Shown here piece after piece: positions 4,946-10,236 of a stretch of DNA of 38,080 nucleotides. Each line of letters begins with the position of its first letter. Positions within the stretch are counted from its first letter, which is position 1. Source of the stretch: a virus. The DNA is taken from the IMG/VR virus record IMGVR_UViG_3300046517_000805, positions 1 through 38,080 of that record; one strand, written 5' to 3'. Position numbers and translations under genes: made by a program. A model generated the notes under the pieces. It worked only from the letters and a program-made list of their open reading frames with translations. It did no database searches and was not told where the DNA came from.

Positions 4946-5016
4946 TGGGATATAGGCTAACAGTAAACCGCTGGTCTCATAAGCCAGTCATCCGGGGGCG
5001 GCACCCGGTATCCCGA
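4946..5016 (+). tRNA. tRNA-Met (CAT), unusual T-loop
   Basis: Acceptor TGGGATA/TATCCCG, stem CTGGT/GCCAG, loop CTCATAA with CAT at 4978-4980. The T-stem CCGGG/CCCGG encloses GGCGGCA instead of the usual TTCGANN. It lacks initiator features, so it is elongator Met or an AUA-reading Ile tRNA if modified. Confidence 0.75.
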
Positions 5017-5020
5017 CTAG

Positions 5021-5091
5021 GCCCTGCAAGCATTAAGGTGATGCAGCCGGCTTTTACCCGGCGGAACGGCGGTCGGTACGTCGGTGGGGCA
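5021..5091 (+). tRNA. tRNA-Lys (TTT), unusual T-loop
   Basis: Acceptor GCCCTGC/GTGGGGC, D-arm GCAT/ATGC, perfect stem GCCGG/CCGGC, TTT at 5053-5055. The T-arm CGGCG/CGTCG has loop GTCGGTA. It adjoins tRNA-Met, which also has an odd T-loop. Confidence 0.8.
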
Positions 5092-5092
5092 C

Positions 5093-5161
5093 GCAGCGTG
5101 GATGGGATGCCAGAAGGGTGTTCTAAGCCCGCAACTCAGGGTTCGATTCCCTGACGCTGTA
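5093..5161 (+). tRNA. tRNA-Arg (TCT), CCA encoded
   Basis: Acceptor GCAGCGT/ACGCTGT, loop GTTCTAA with TCT at 5122-5124, T-arm CAGGG-TTCGATT-CCCTG. CCA follows the discriminator (5162-5164), which is rare in this array. Base 32 is G. Confidence 0.85.
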
Positions 5162-5165
5162 CCAT

Positions 5166-5238
5166 GCTCTGTTGGAGGTAGTGGTAAACCCATCAGGCCC
5201 TCAACCTGGAGTCATCGGTTCGAATCCGATACGGAGCA
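5166..5238 (+). tRNA. tRNA-Glu (CTC), C33 variant
   Basis: Acceptor GCTCTGT/ACGGAGC, stem TCAGG/CCTGG, loop CCCTCAA with CTC at 5200-5202, T-arm ATCGG-TTCGAAT-CCGAT. Position 33 is C, as in tRNA-Pro (GGG). Confidence 0.88.
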
Positions 5239-5327
5239 CGAGGGGAGTTAAGCCGGTGAGCACGACAGCGGCCTCCCACGTCTGAATTATCCGGTGCACC
5301 GGGTACTTGAGGCGTACTGTCGGCCCA
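5239..5327 (+). ncRNA. Structured spacer, cloverleaf-like
   Basis: CGACAG (5263-5268) pairs with CTGTCG (5317-5322) and encloses CCGG-TGCA-CCGG (5291-5302) and GTAC-TTGAGGC-GTAC (5303-5317), the latter with a 7-nt loop next to the 3' strand as in a T-arm. No anticodon arm. It may be a tRNA-derived RNA. Confidence 0.35.
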
Positions 5328-5399
5328 CGTCCTATCGTCTATTGGTTAGGATCTCGGGTTTTCACCCCGGGGGACAGGGTTCGATCCCCTGTAGGACGA
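5328..5399 (+). tRNA. tRNA-Glu (TTC)
   Basis: Acceptor CGTCCTA/TAGGACG, D stem GTCT/GGAT, stem TCGGG/CCCGG, TTC at 5361-5363, T-arm CAGGG-TTCGATC-CCCTG. Confidence 0.92.
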
Positions 5400-5400
5400 C

Positions 5401-5473
5401 TGCGGAGTGACTGGAGAGGTTCCAGCCCGGGCTCATAACCCGGAAAACGTCGGTTCGAATCCGACCTCCGCCA
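5401..5473 (+). tRNA. Initiator tRNA-fMet (CAT)
   Basis: CAT at 5434-5436 in loop CTCATAA. It has both bacterial initiator hallmarks: an unpaired first position (T1 against C72; the other six acceptor pairs GCGGAG/CTCCGC are perfect) and three G-C pairs at the base of the anticodon stem (GGG/CCC, from CCGGG/CCCGG). T-arm GTCGG-TTCGAAT-CCGAC. Confidence 0.9.
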
Positions 5474-5492
5474 CTGCCTCTTACGAGGTTAT

Positions 5493-5565
5493 TGGCCAGT
5501 AGCTTAATTGGTAGAGCTGGGGACTGTTAATCCTCAAGGTGCTGGTTCGAGTCCAGCCCGGTCAG
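5493..5565 (+). tRNA. tRNA-Asn (GTT)
   Basis: Acceptor TGGCCAG/CCGGTCA (one mismatch), D stem GCTT/GAGC, stem GGGGA/TCCTC, GTT at 5526-5528, T-arm GCTGG-TTCGAGT-CCAGC. Confidence 0.93.
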
Positions 5566-5602
5566 CACGTCCAATCCGTAAAGACGTTAAATTTCGGACT
5601 AT

Positions 5603-5676
5603 GGGATCATAGCACAAAGGTTTAATGCACCACCCTGTCAAGGTGGAAGGTACGGGTTCGAATCCCGTTGGTCTCG
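5603..5676 (+). tRNA. tRNA-Asp (GTC)
   Basis: Acceptor GGGATCA/TGGTCTC, perfect stem CCACC/GGTGG, GTC at 5637-5639, T-arm ACGGG-TTCGAAT-CCCGT. Confidence 0.94.
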
Positions 5677-5677
5677 C

Positions 5678-5751
5678 GCAGTAGTGCCAGAATGGAATAA
5701 TGGGACAGTCTACGAAGCTGTTTTCTGGGGGTTCGAGTCCCTCCTACTGTA
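5678..5751 (+). tRNA. tRNA-Arg (ACG)
   Basis: Acceptor GCAGTAG/CTACTGT, stem ACAGT/GCTGT, ACG at 5712-5714, T-arm GGGGG-TTCGAGT-CCCTC. A34 would need conversion to inosine by host TadA to read CGU/CGC/CGA. It starts 1 nt after tRNA-Asp. Confidence 0.92.
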
Positions 5752-5754
5752 CTG

Positions 5755-5788
5755 TCCCTTCCAGGTTAAAAGGGAGATAAACACCTGG
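5755..5788 (+). other. Two interleaved stems: pseudoknot or switch
   Basis: TCCCTT (5755-5760) can pair with AAGGGA (5770-5775), and CCAGGT (5761-5766) with ACCTGG (5783-5788). The order of the strands is that of an H-type pseudoknot, but no base separates the first two strands, so mutually exclusive hairpins are also possible. Confidence 0.35.
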
Positions 5789-5793
5789 GTCAT

Positions 5794-5864
5794 GCCCGGT
5801 TAGTTCAAGGGGAGAGCGGCTGTCTTACAAGCAGCGAACGAAGGTTCGAGTCCTTCACTGGGTA
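5794..5864 (+). tRNA. tRNA-Val (TAC)
   Basis: Acceptor GCCCGGT/ACTGGGT, D stem GTTC/GAGC, stem GCTGT/GCAGC, TAC at 5826-5828, T-arm GAAGG-TTCGAGT-CCTTC. This is the trustworthy Val tRNA of the array. Confidence 0.94.
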
Positions 5865-5866
5865 CT

Positions 5867-5878
5867 GCGCGAAAGCGC
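5867..5878 (+). other. GAAA-tetraloop hairpin between tRNAs
   Basis: GCGC-GAAA-GCGC between tRNA-Val and tRNA-His; same design as 3677-3688. Confidence 0.5.
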
Positions 5879-5882
5879 TCAT

Positions 5883-5958
5883 GGTGGTTGAGACTGAAGT
5901 GGTCAAGGTGCTGGTCTGTGAAGCCAGTTATGAGCGGGTTCAAGTCCCGTCAGTCACC
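5883..5958 (+). tRNA. tRNA-His (GTG)
   Basis: Acceptor GTGGTTG/CAGTCAC with an extra G before position 1 that faces C73, as in histidine tRNAs. Loop CTGTGAA with GTG at 5918-5920, T-arm GCGGG-TTCAAGT-CCCGT. Confidence 0.92.
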
Positions 5959-5962
5959 CCAT

Positions 5963-6041
5963 GCCGTAAGTCCCGATGGACGGGAAGCTGGCTGTAAACC
6001 AGTGGCCTCTGGCGACGGTGGTTCGATTCCATCTTGCGGTA
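5963..6041 (+). tRNA. tRNA-Tyr (GTA)
   Basis: Acceptor GCCGTAA/TTGCGGT, D-arm CCC-GATGGAC-GGG, CTGG-CTGTAAA-CCAG with GTA at 5994-5996, long variable arm, T-arm GGTGG-TTCGATT-CCATC. Confidence 0.92.
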
Positions 6042-6045
6042 CTTT

Positions 6046-6114
6046 ATCCCTGGTAGCGGACCTGCTGCCTTCCCTCCGAAGGAGGGCTATCCGGTTCGAC
6101 TCCGGGCAGGGGTA
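6046..6114 (+). tRNA. tRNA-Arg (CCG)
   Basis: Acceptor ATCCCTG/CAGGGGT, D-arm AGC/GCT, stem CTTCC/GGAGG around CTCCGAA with CCG at 6076-6078, T-arm TCCGG-TTCGACT-CCGGG. A competing CCCTCC-GAA-GGAGGG hairpin overlaps the anticodon arm. Confidence 0.8.
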
Positions 6115-6236
6115 CGAGGTAAGGGCAAGCCTTCCTTAAAGGAACCTACGGGCACAGGGCACGGCAAATGCGTCTAGTCACGCCTGTGTACGTTCCATCG
6201 GTCAGACGAGTCCGGAGGAGCTTTAAGGAACACCAT
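6115..6236 (+). other. Spacer with long imperfect hairpin
   Basis: GGAAC (6141-6145) with GTTCC (6192-6196) and CACAGG (6153-6158) with CCTGTG (6183-6188) form one long interrupted stem. No tRNA or gene recognised. Confidence 0.4.
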
Positions 6237-6309
6237 GTCGCGTTACTCTCAGGTGAGGGGGCTTGGCTGCAACCCAAGTTGACGTCCGGTTCGATTCCGG
6301 AACGCGACT
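6237..6309 (+). tRNA. tRNA-Cys (GCA)
   Basis: Perfect acceptor GTCGCGT/ACGCGAC, stem CTTGG/CCAAG, GCA at 6269-6271, T-arm TCCGG-TTCGATT-CCGGA. The discriminator is U, the expected cysteine identity base. Confidence 0.95.
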
Positions 6310-6313
6310 CTTC

Positions 6314-6384
6314 GCCCTCGCCGGCGGATTACGGCTCCGGGTTTCCTAAACCTGGCATGCCCGGTTCGACTCCGGGCGAGGGTA
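6314..6384 (+). tRNA. tRNA-Arg (CCT)
   Basis: Acceptor GCCCTCG/CGAGGGT, stem CGGGT/ACCTG, loop TTCCTAA with CCT at 6345-6347, T-arm CCCGG-TTCGACT-CCGGG. Last tRNA of the array. Confidence 0.9.
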
Positions 6385-6405
6385 CTTGAACTACAGCTCA
6401 CCACT

Positions 6406-6418
6406 GATGAGTTTCATC
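6406..6418. terminator. Small hairpin between convergent units
   Basis: GATGA-GTT-TCATC lies between the end of the tRNA array (6384) and the end of the minus-strand glycosyltransferase (6430). Weak, with no T-run; possible two-way terminator. Confidence 0.3.
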
Positions 6419-6429
6419 GTGCACTGCGG

Positions 6430-7242
6430 TTATCCTTCACGAGCTTCTGCCTCGCCTGCCGGCGGTTCCCCGTCCTGGTACTCGTTCACCAGCCTGCGCA
6501 TGAGCCGGGGATCTCCGAAGGCCGCGTAGTACCGGCCGGCGAGCAAGTTGCTTTCCCGGGAATCCAGCTGACCCGGCCACAGCTTCAGCTTGCTAGCGGT
6601 CCTGATAACCGGGTGCCACAGGTGCAGGATCTGGTTGGGCGTCGTCTTGTGCTTGCACCATAGCGTGTCCAGCGCTCGCATGAACGCCACGTCCTCGTGG
6701 CCCCATCCGGTGAACCGGGGGTCAGTGCCGCCGACGAGGTCGAACGCCTCAGCGGGCATCACCTGCGCGAGAGCGCCCCACCAGTGGCCGTGAGAGGCAG
6801 CCTCAGGCTCATTGTCAGTGTCCCGGGGGTCAGGCGGCGAGGGGAACTTCAGCGGGTGTGACGGGGCTGAGGCGAGCACGTGACTGGTAGCCAGGTCGGT
6901 CAGCCGGTAGAAGTGCCGGTAGGGGATGAACCAGAGTCGCCGGCCTCGCCTGCGCTCGCGCCGGATCTCAGTAGCGCAGTGCAGCAGTACCTTAGCGTCA
7001 AGGTAGCAATCGGCGTCGATCAGGGCGATGACGTCGCCCTTAGCGCGGGACCGGGCATCGTTGAACGCGGAGGTCTTGCTGAAGGGCTGGCCGTCATTGT
7101 GGCCGCGCACGATCTGCGCTCCCGGTAGCTGAGCTTTCCAGTACCTGACGAGCCATTCGTACACGGGCGTGCGCGTGCCGTCGTCATCCCTGAACGGGAT
7201 CAAGATCGATATGCCCTTGCCGAGCCGGCGTCGCCTTACCAC
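6430..7242 (-). CDS. Glycosyltransferase, GT-A fold (galactosyltransferase-like C-terminus)
   Basis: 270 residues. ISILIPFRDD near the N-terminus, FSKTSAFNDA, and the metal-binding DAD triad at 76-78 (GDVIALIDADC) mark a GT-A nucleotide-sugar transferase. FTGWGHEDVAF (about 177-187) is the acceptor-side motif of beta-1,4-galactosyltransferase/GalNAc-transferase C-terminal domains. No signal peptide or membrane segment, so cytoplasmic. GTG start at 7242 overlaps the upstream gene by 7 nt, so the two are cotranscribed and translationally coupled. With the pyruvyltransferase next door it probably modifies a phage or host glycan. Donor sugar unknown. Confidence 0.85.
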   Translation of the reverse strand: MVRRRRLGKGISILIPFRDDDGTRTPVYEWLVRYWKAQLPGAQIVRGHNDGQPFSKTSAFNDARSRAKGDVIALIDADCYLDAKVLLHCATEIRRERRRGRRLWFIPYRHFYRLTDLATSHVLASAPSHPLKFPSPPDPRDTDNEPEAASHGHWWGALAQVMPAEAFDLVGGTDPRFTGWGHEDVAFMRALDTLWCKHKTTPNQILHLWHPVIRTASKLKLWPGQLDSRESNLLAGRYYAAFGDPRLMRRLVNEYQDGEPPAGEAEAREG

Positions 7243-7964
7243 GGTACTGCCTTTCCGAACGCCCTGAACGTGTCCCAGAGCTCGTGCTTGCGGTCCTCCA
7301 CGCGGAACCGGGAGGCTTCCGTTGTCTTGCCCGGCTCGAATGGCGCGCCTATGGACGCGCTATAGTCCCTGAACTTGAACAGGCCGCCCTCGTAACTGCT
7401 AGCGAGCGGGTTGACTTCGAAGCGCCGGGGAATGCCGAAGGCGTCAGCTACTATCATTCCGTGCAAGGAGCTCGTCACTATCTTCTTGCAGCGGCCGATC
7501 GCGCGCACTACGTCCAGGGGATTACCTGCGGGGTTAATGACAGTAGTAGTCCACTTGTCGTTGTACCACGCAGGGTTAAGCGCGAGGGTCTTGTCCGTGT
7601 GATGAGGCACGATGCCGAGGCCGGTGTCCCGGTGGTGCACGTAAACCAGCTCGTCGGCCAGCAGGCCGGGATCACCGAGCGCGAAGTCGCCGGGCACTGC
7701 CTTGGCCGACAGGGGTCCTCGTATCGCGTGAATCTTCGCGGTGCCGGTGTGCAGGTGCAGGTAGCCGCCCTCGTAGAGACGGCCGGCCCCGATGACGTGA
7801 CCGTCCCACAAGGGCGGAACATGCTCAAGGATGGACCCCGTCACTATGACGTCAGCCCGCGAGATCGTGTCCCAGTCAGCTGTTACGCCGGAGAAGCGCC
7901 TGAGGATATGAGGGGCCAGCGCGTCCCCGAAATTGGGCTTACCGCGCCACCAGTAGCACTTCAT
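7236..7964 (-). CDS. Polysaccharide pyruvyl transferase family protein
   Basis: 242 residues. NFGDAL at 11-16, RGPLSAK (82-88), LGDPGLLA (96-103) and VTSSLHGMIVADAFGIP (163-179) match the polysaccharide pyruvyl transferase family, which adds pyruvate ketals from phosphoenolpyruvate to sugars; some members transfer other groups. The ATG at 7964 has no Shine-Dalgarno but sits exactly 6 nt after TATGCT on the minus strand, so the transcript may be leaderless. It diverges from the tmRNA-like RNA at 8006. Confidence 0.85.
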   Translation of the reverse strand: MKCYWWRGKPNFGDALAPHILRRFSGVTADWDTISRADVIVTGSILEHVPPLWDGHVIGAGRLYEGGYLHLHTGTAKIHAIRGPLSAKAVPGDFALGDPGLLADELVYVHHRDTGLGIVPHHTDKTLALNPAWYNDKWTTTVINPAGNPLDVVRAIGRCKKIVTSSLHGMIVADAFGIPRRFEVNPLASSYEGGLFKFRDYSASIGAPFEPGKTTEASRFRVEDRKHELWDTFRAFGKAVPW

Positions 7965-7975
7965 GCTTCAAGCAT
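7963..7975. promoter_or_regulatory. 13-bp perfect dyad over divergent promoters
   Basis: ATGCTT-C-AAGCAT. It covers the minus-strand -10 box TATGCT (+ strand 7971-7976) and start codon of the pyruvyltransferase gene, and lies about where the -35 of the plus-strand promoter for the RNA at 8006 would be. A protein bound here could block both directions. Confidence 0.4.
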
Positions 7976-7990
7976 AGCGCCTTGGAGTGG

Positions 7991-7996
7991 TATCAT
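7991..7996 (+). promoter_or_regulatory. -10 box for the tmRNA-like RNA
   Basis: TATCAT, followed 8 nt later by G8005/G8006, the predicted RNA 5' end. The -35 (TTCAAG, 7967-7972) is poor. Between the box and the RNA lies one copy of the octamer GTGACGAG (7998-8005). Confidence 0.5.
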
Positions 7997-8005
7997 GGTG
8001 ACGAG

Positions 8006-8086
8006 GGGCTAGGAAGGTCTCGACGGGGTGTAAAGCCGCATGCGGACAATCCCTGGACCTGAGTTCAATTCTCAGCTAGTCCACCA
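8006..8086 (+). ncRNA. tmRNA-like RNA: tRNA-like domain without a tag domain
   Basis: 81 nt. Acceptor GGGCTAG (8006-8012) pairs with CTAGTCC (8076-8082); the only G-U pair is G3-U70, the alanine identity element used by tmRNA. Then GAA and GGTCTCGACGGGG (8016-8028), which matches the conserved tmRNA D-loop signature GG-UUUCGAC, with the same 3-nt gap after the acceptor as in mycobacterial tmRNA. GGAC (8055-8058) precedes T-arm CTGAG-TTCAATT-CTCAG as in tmRNA 3' ends, and the 3' A-CCA is encoded. There is no anticodon arm. The usual 250-300 nt mRNA-like domain and pseudoknots are replaced by about 25 nt: GGGG (8025-8028) can pair with TCCC (8050-8053) around CCGC-AT-GCGG. Full tmRNAs need SmpB, which is not encoded here. 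A badly degraded tRNA-Ala is the alternative. Confidence 0.65.
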
Positions 8087-8087
8087 G

Positions 8088-8345
8088 TTACAGCCAGCAA
8101 CCGTCTCGCTTGCGCATCATGGGTGAGTTGATGCTGACCGGCGGGATGTGCTTAGCCCCGGGTACGGTCATCGGAAGCAGCAGCCGGTCTCTCAGCGGCA
8201 CGTGACCCCTGATGATCCGGTGGCTGCCGGTGATGTTCCCGTAGCCGTCTCGCTCGATCTCGAACCACGGGTCACCGTATACCGCGTAGTTAGTGAGGGA
8301 CTCGGGGCCGGGGAGCTCGTCTTCGAAGCGCTCGTAACCGTCCAT
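8088..8345 (-). CDS. Hypothetical protein
   Basis: 85 residues, no family recognised. Acidic N-terminus (MDGYERFEDEL), then aromatic and glycine-rich segments, ending in DGCWL. The ATG follows the stop of the upstream gene by 1 nt, so it is the last gene of the minus operon. Its 3' end abuts the tmRNA-like RNA 3' end convergently. Confidence 0.65.
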   Translation of the reverse strand: MDGYERFEDELPGPESLTNYAVYGDPWFEIERDGYGNITGSHRIIRGHVPLRDRLLLPMTVPGAKHIPPVSINSPMMRKRDGCWL

Positions 8346-8346
8346 G

Positions 8347-8787
8347 TTAAAGCCAGTGCCTCAGCGGGGATAGCGTGTACGCGTATGAAAAGATAGCGTC
8401 TTCATGCCAGGAGCACAGGAACTGCGCCAGGGGCCATACGGGCAGCCTGAGGGCCTGGTGACAGGCAACCTCACTGATGGTCCCCGGAGATTCTCGCCAG
8501 TCAGGGCCGACTACCAGGCCGCTGCTCTGACGGGCTATCCAAGACCAGTCGAAGCCGAGCGCGTACCGGGGATGGAAGCCGGCAGTACGCATTTCCTCAC
8601 GGCTGCCTTCCGGGCAGTTCAGCGGCTCGAAGCCCATCTCGCGGTCGTGCTCAGCCGGGTTGAACACGCTCGTCACGCCGGGGATTTTCCTGAGGATCTC
8701 AGCGTTCTTGTCGAACCACGGCGCGTTGAAGAACGGCACGCCGGACATCCTGTTGCCCAGGTACAGGTTGCCGAATTCGGTTACCAT
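8347..8787 (-). CDS. DUF4406-like (nucleoside deoxyribosyltransferase-fold) protein
   Basis: 146 residues. It opens with YLGNRMSGVPFFNAPWFDK, then VFNPAEHDRE, and later RQSSGLVVGPDWRESPGT and EVACHQALRLPVW. This is the DUF4406 pattern, related to nucleoside 2-deoxyribosyltransferases (start strand with G-M-S/T-G, D/N-P-A-E, then GW-x-S-G-x-x-x-E). It may act on nucleotides in a salvage or modification step, though the exact reaction is unknown. AGGAG lies ahead of ATG 8787, and there is a 7-nt overlap with the upstream gene. Confidence 0.75.
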   Translation of the reverse strand: MVTEFGNLYLGNRMSGVPFFNAPWFDKNAEILRKIPGVTSVFNPAEHDREMGFEPLNCPEGSREEMRTAGFHPRYALGFDWSWIARQSSGLVVGPDWRESPGTISEVACHQALRLPVWPLAQFLCSWHEDAIFSYAYTLSPLRHWL

Positions 8788-9005
8788 ACGTGCTCTCCTG
8801 TCAGCTTCCTGACGACGTTGCGCTCGTCACCGCGAGCCTTGGCGACGCGGGCTATGACTGCCTTGCAGGCGTCTCTCAGGTTAGTGTTCCTGAATGCCCA
8901 GCGTACGTGCTCTAGCGCAGCCTCGAACTCCTGGGTGTCAGGCCGGTACTTCATCAGGAATTCCTCGGCCTGGCGCAGCTTCTCGCGCTCGTCGTTAAGG
9001 CCCAT
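8781..9005 (-). CDS. Hypothetical helical protein
   Basis: 74 residues from ATG 9005, chosen because AAGGAGG lies 7 nt upstream on the minus strand; an upstream GTG/ATG in frame would overlap the previous gene much further. Mostly helical and charged (NDEREKLRQAEEF, ACKAVIARVAKARGDER). No family recognised. Confidence 0.7.
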   Translation of the reverse strand: MGLNDEREKLRQAEEFLMKYRPDTQEFEAALEHVRWAFRNTNLRDACKAVIARVAKARGDERNVVRKLTGEHVW

Positions 9006-9519
9006 TAGTCGCCTCCTTAGCCGGTACGTACCTTTGCCAGCTGCCGTCAAGGTTCTCGGTCCACCACAGGCCGGCGGCGTCACGTATCATTTCCCGGTTT
9101 GCAGCGTCCCGGTATGAAGTTCCCTTGGGCTTATAAGGCAGCGTCCTGTCGATCTCAGGTTCTGCTGCCTTGCGGATGTTACGCCGGGTGTTCTCCACGG
9201 CGATGAGGTTGAACAGCACTGCCGCCGCGTGGTCCTCGCCGTCCTGGGTGCCGATGATAGTGTGCCACACGTGATCCAGGAGCGAGCCGTAAAGGTGCCC
9301 TAGCTCCTTTTCGGTGCACGCCTTCTCCCAGTTACGGGAGCCGTACTTCTCCGCTCCACGGGCGTACAGGTGGCCGAGCCGGACGAGCATCTGCTCTTCG
9401 AAGGGAAAGCCCTCAGGGATCAGGAGCTCCATGTGCGGCTTTCCCGCGCGAGCATCTCGCCGCATGCCGCTCTCGTACTCGGCCTTAGCGCCGGAGTCCC
9501 TCGTCACGAACTCGCTCAT
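8995..9519 (-). CDS. dATP/dGTP diphosphohydrolase-like (DUF5664) protein
   Basis: 174 residues. GKPHMELLIPEGF, ARGAEKYGSRNWEKA, LYGSLLDHVWHTI, DGEDHAAAVLFNL and ENTRR follow the order seen in the phage family annotated as dATP/dGTP diphosphohydrolase, N-terminal (AEKYG-x-x-NW, LL-x-H, D-x-x-H-x-A-A). Such enzymes strip pyrophosphate from dNTPs, shaping the pool for phage DNA synthesis or base substitution. The C-terminal 45 residues are a Trp-rich tail (LWWTENLDGSW) like a repeat in phage small proteins. ATG 9519 overlaps the upstream stop by 4 nt. Confidence 0.7.
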   Translation of the reverse strand: MSEFVTRDSGAKAEYESGMRRDARAGKPHMELLIPEGFPFEEQMLVRLGHLYARGAEKYGSRNWEKACTEKELGHLYGSLLDHVWHTIIGTQDGEDHAAAVLFNLIAVENTRRNIRKAAEPEIDRTLPYKPKGTSYRDAANREMIRDAAGLWWTENLDGSWQRYVPAKEATNGP

Positions 9520-9992
9520 GCCCCGAATACCTTGCCCTCATGGAAGCCTGACCTGATCGTCAGCGGCCCGTACATGCGGCATAGCCTGTCGAACGAGAAG
9601 CTGAAGTCGGGGTTGTCCCGTTGAAGTTCTATGTGCCATCCGTGCAGGCCGTAGTTCCACCGGTCACCGTCGCGGTCGGTTAGCCAGTCGCCCGGGGAGA
9701 ACCTAGGCACGAGAGGCTTCTCCTCGGGCTTCTCCTGACTTGCGAGAGCTTCTCGCGTCATCTCCTGTCCCTTGAGCGTCGCCGTGATCGTGGTCAGGCG
9801 GTTTGCGTACCACTCGGCCTTGTGGCGGTCACTGACCTCGTGACCCTTCTTGCCGGCCCGCGCCGTGTACTTGATCAGGTTGCCCCAGCAGAAGCCCTTG
9901 GCCAGGTTCAGGTCCCAGGCTTCCAGCACCTTGATGACCTCGTAGAGCTCGTCTCCGCCGTAGTAAGCCGGGTGGTCTATGTCCTCAGCCAT
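9516..9992 (-). CDS. DUF3310 protein
   Basis: 158 residues. The N-terminal half has the DUF3310 signature: DHPAYYGG, ELYEVIKVLEAWDL, KGFCWGNLIKYTARAGKKG and HKAEWYANRL. Known members occur in many phages, sometimes fused to nucleotide kinases, without a settled function. The C-terminal half (FSPGDWLTDRDGDRW onward) is separate and aspartate/Trp-rich. A Shine-Dalgarno-like GGAAAGGAAG precedes ATG 9992, which overlaps the upstream gene by 16 nt. Confidence 0.8.
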   Translation of the reverse strand: MAEDIDHPAYYGGDELYEVIKVLEAWDLNLAKGFCWGNLIKYTARAGKKGHEVSDRHKAEWYANRLTTITATLKGQEMTREALASQEKPEEKPLVPRFSPGDWLTDRDGDRWNYGLHGWHIELQRDNPDFSFSFDRLCRMYGPLTIRSGFHEGKVFGA

Positions 9993-10183
9993 TCTGCTTC
10001 CTTTCCTGAAGGCTGCCAGTGAACGCCGTCGCTAGTGTGCCCGGTCTCGAAAACGCCGTTGGTGACCAGGATGTCCAGCTCTTCGCGTGCGATGAACCGG
10101 CGCTGAGCCGCCTGATAGAGCCGGTAGACCTCTTCTGTGATGTGAAACTGCCACCGGGGCGTGTAGCGCAGGCCGTCGTCCAT
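9977..10183 (-). CDS. Hypothetical protein, first gene of minus operon
   Basis: 68 residues from ATG 10183. No Shine-Dalgarno, but TATCGT ends exactly 6 nt before the ATG on the minus strand, so a leaderless mRNA is likely. The upstream in-frame ATG at 10201 would lie before that box. Sequence: RYTPRWQFHITEEVYR, then a helical part and a C-terminal SGKEAEWLRT. No family recognised. Confidence 0.65.
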   Translation of the reverse strand: MDDGLRYTPRWQFHITEEVYRLYQAAQRRFIAREELDILVTNGVFETGHTSDGVHWQPSGKEAEWLRT

Positions 10184-10236
10184 GCCGGTACGATAGCACA
10201 CACGTTAGACTTGGCAGTACGCAGACAGGAGCGCCC
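10184..10236. promoter_or_regulatory. Divergent promoter region
   Basis: Separates the minus operon (10183 leftward) from the plus operon (10237 rightward). Minus -10: TATCGT (+ strand 10190-10195). Plus -10 candidate: TAGACT (10206-10211), a typical actinobacterial box. Neither has an obvious -35. Confidence 0.5.

Noticed and set aside
8006-8086. Full-length tmRNA
   Set aside because: Both tRNA-like ends are only 81 nt apart and no tag frame or pseudoknot domain exists between them.
6430-10183. Plus-strand open frames (for example 7284-8012 and 8404-9117)
   Set aside because: They are antisense to well-supported minus genes and show no motifs.
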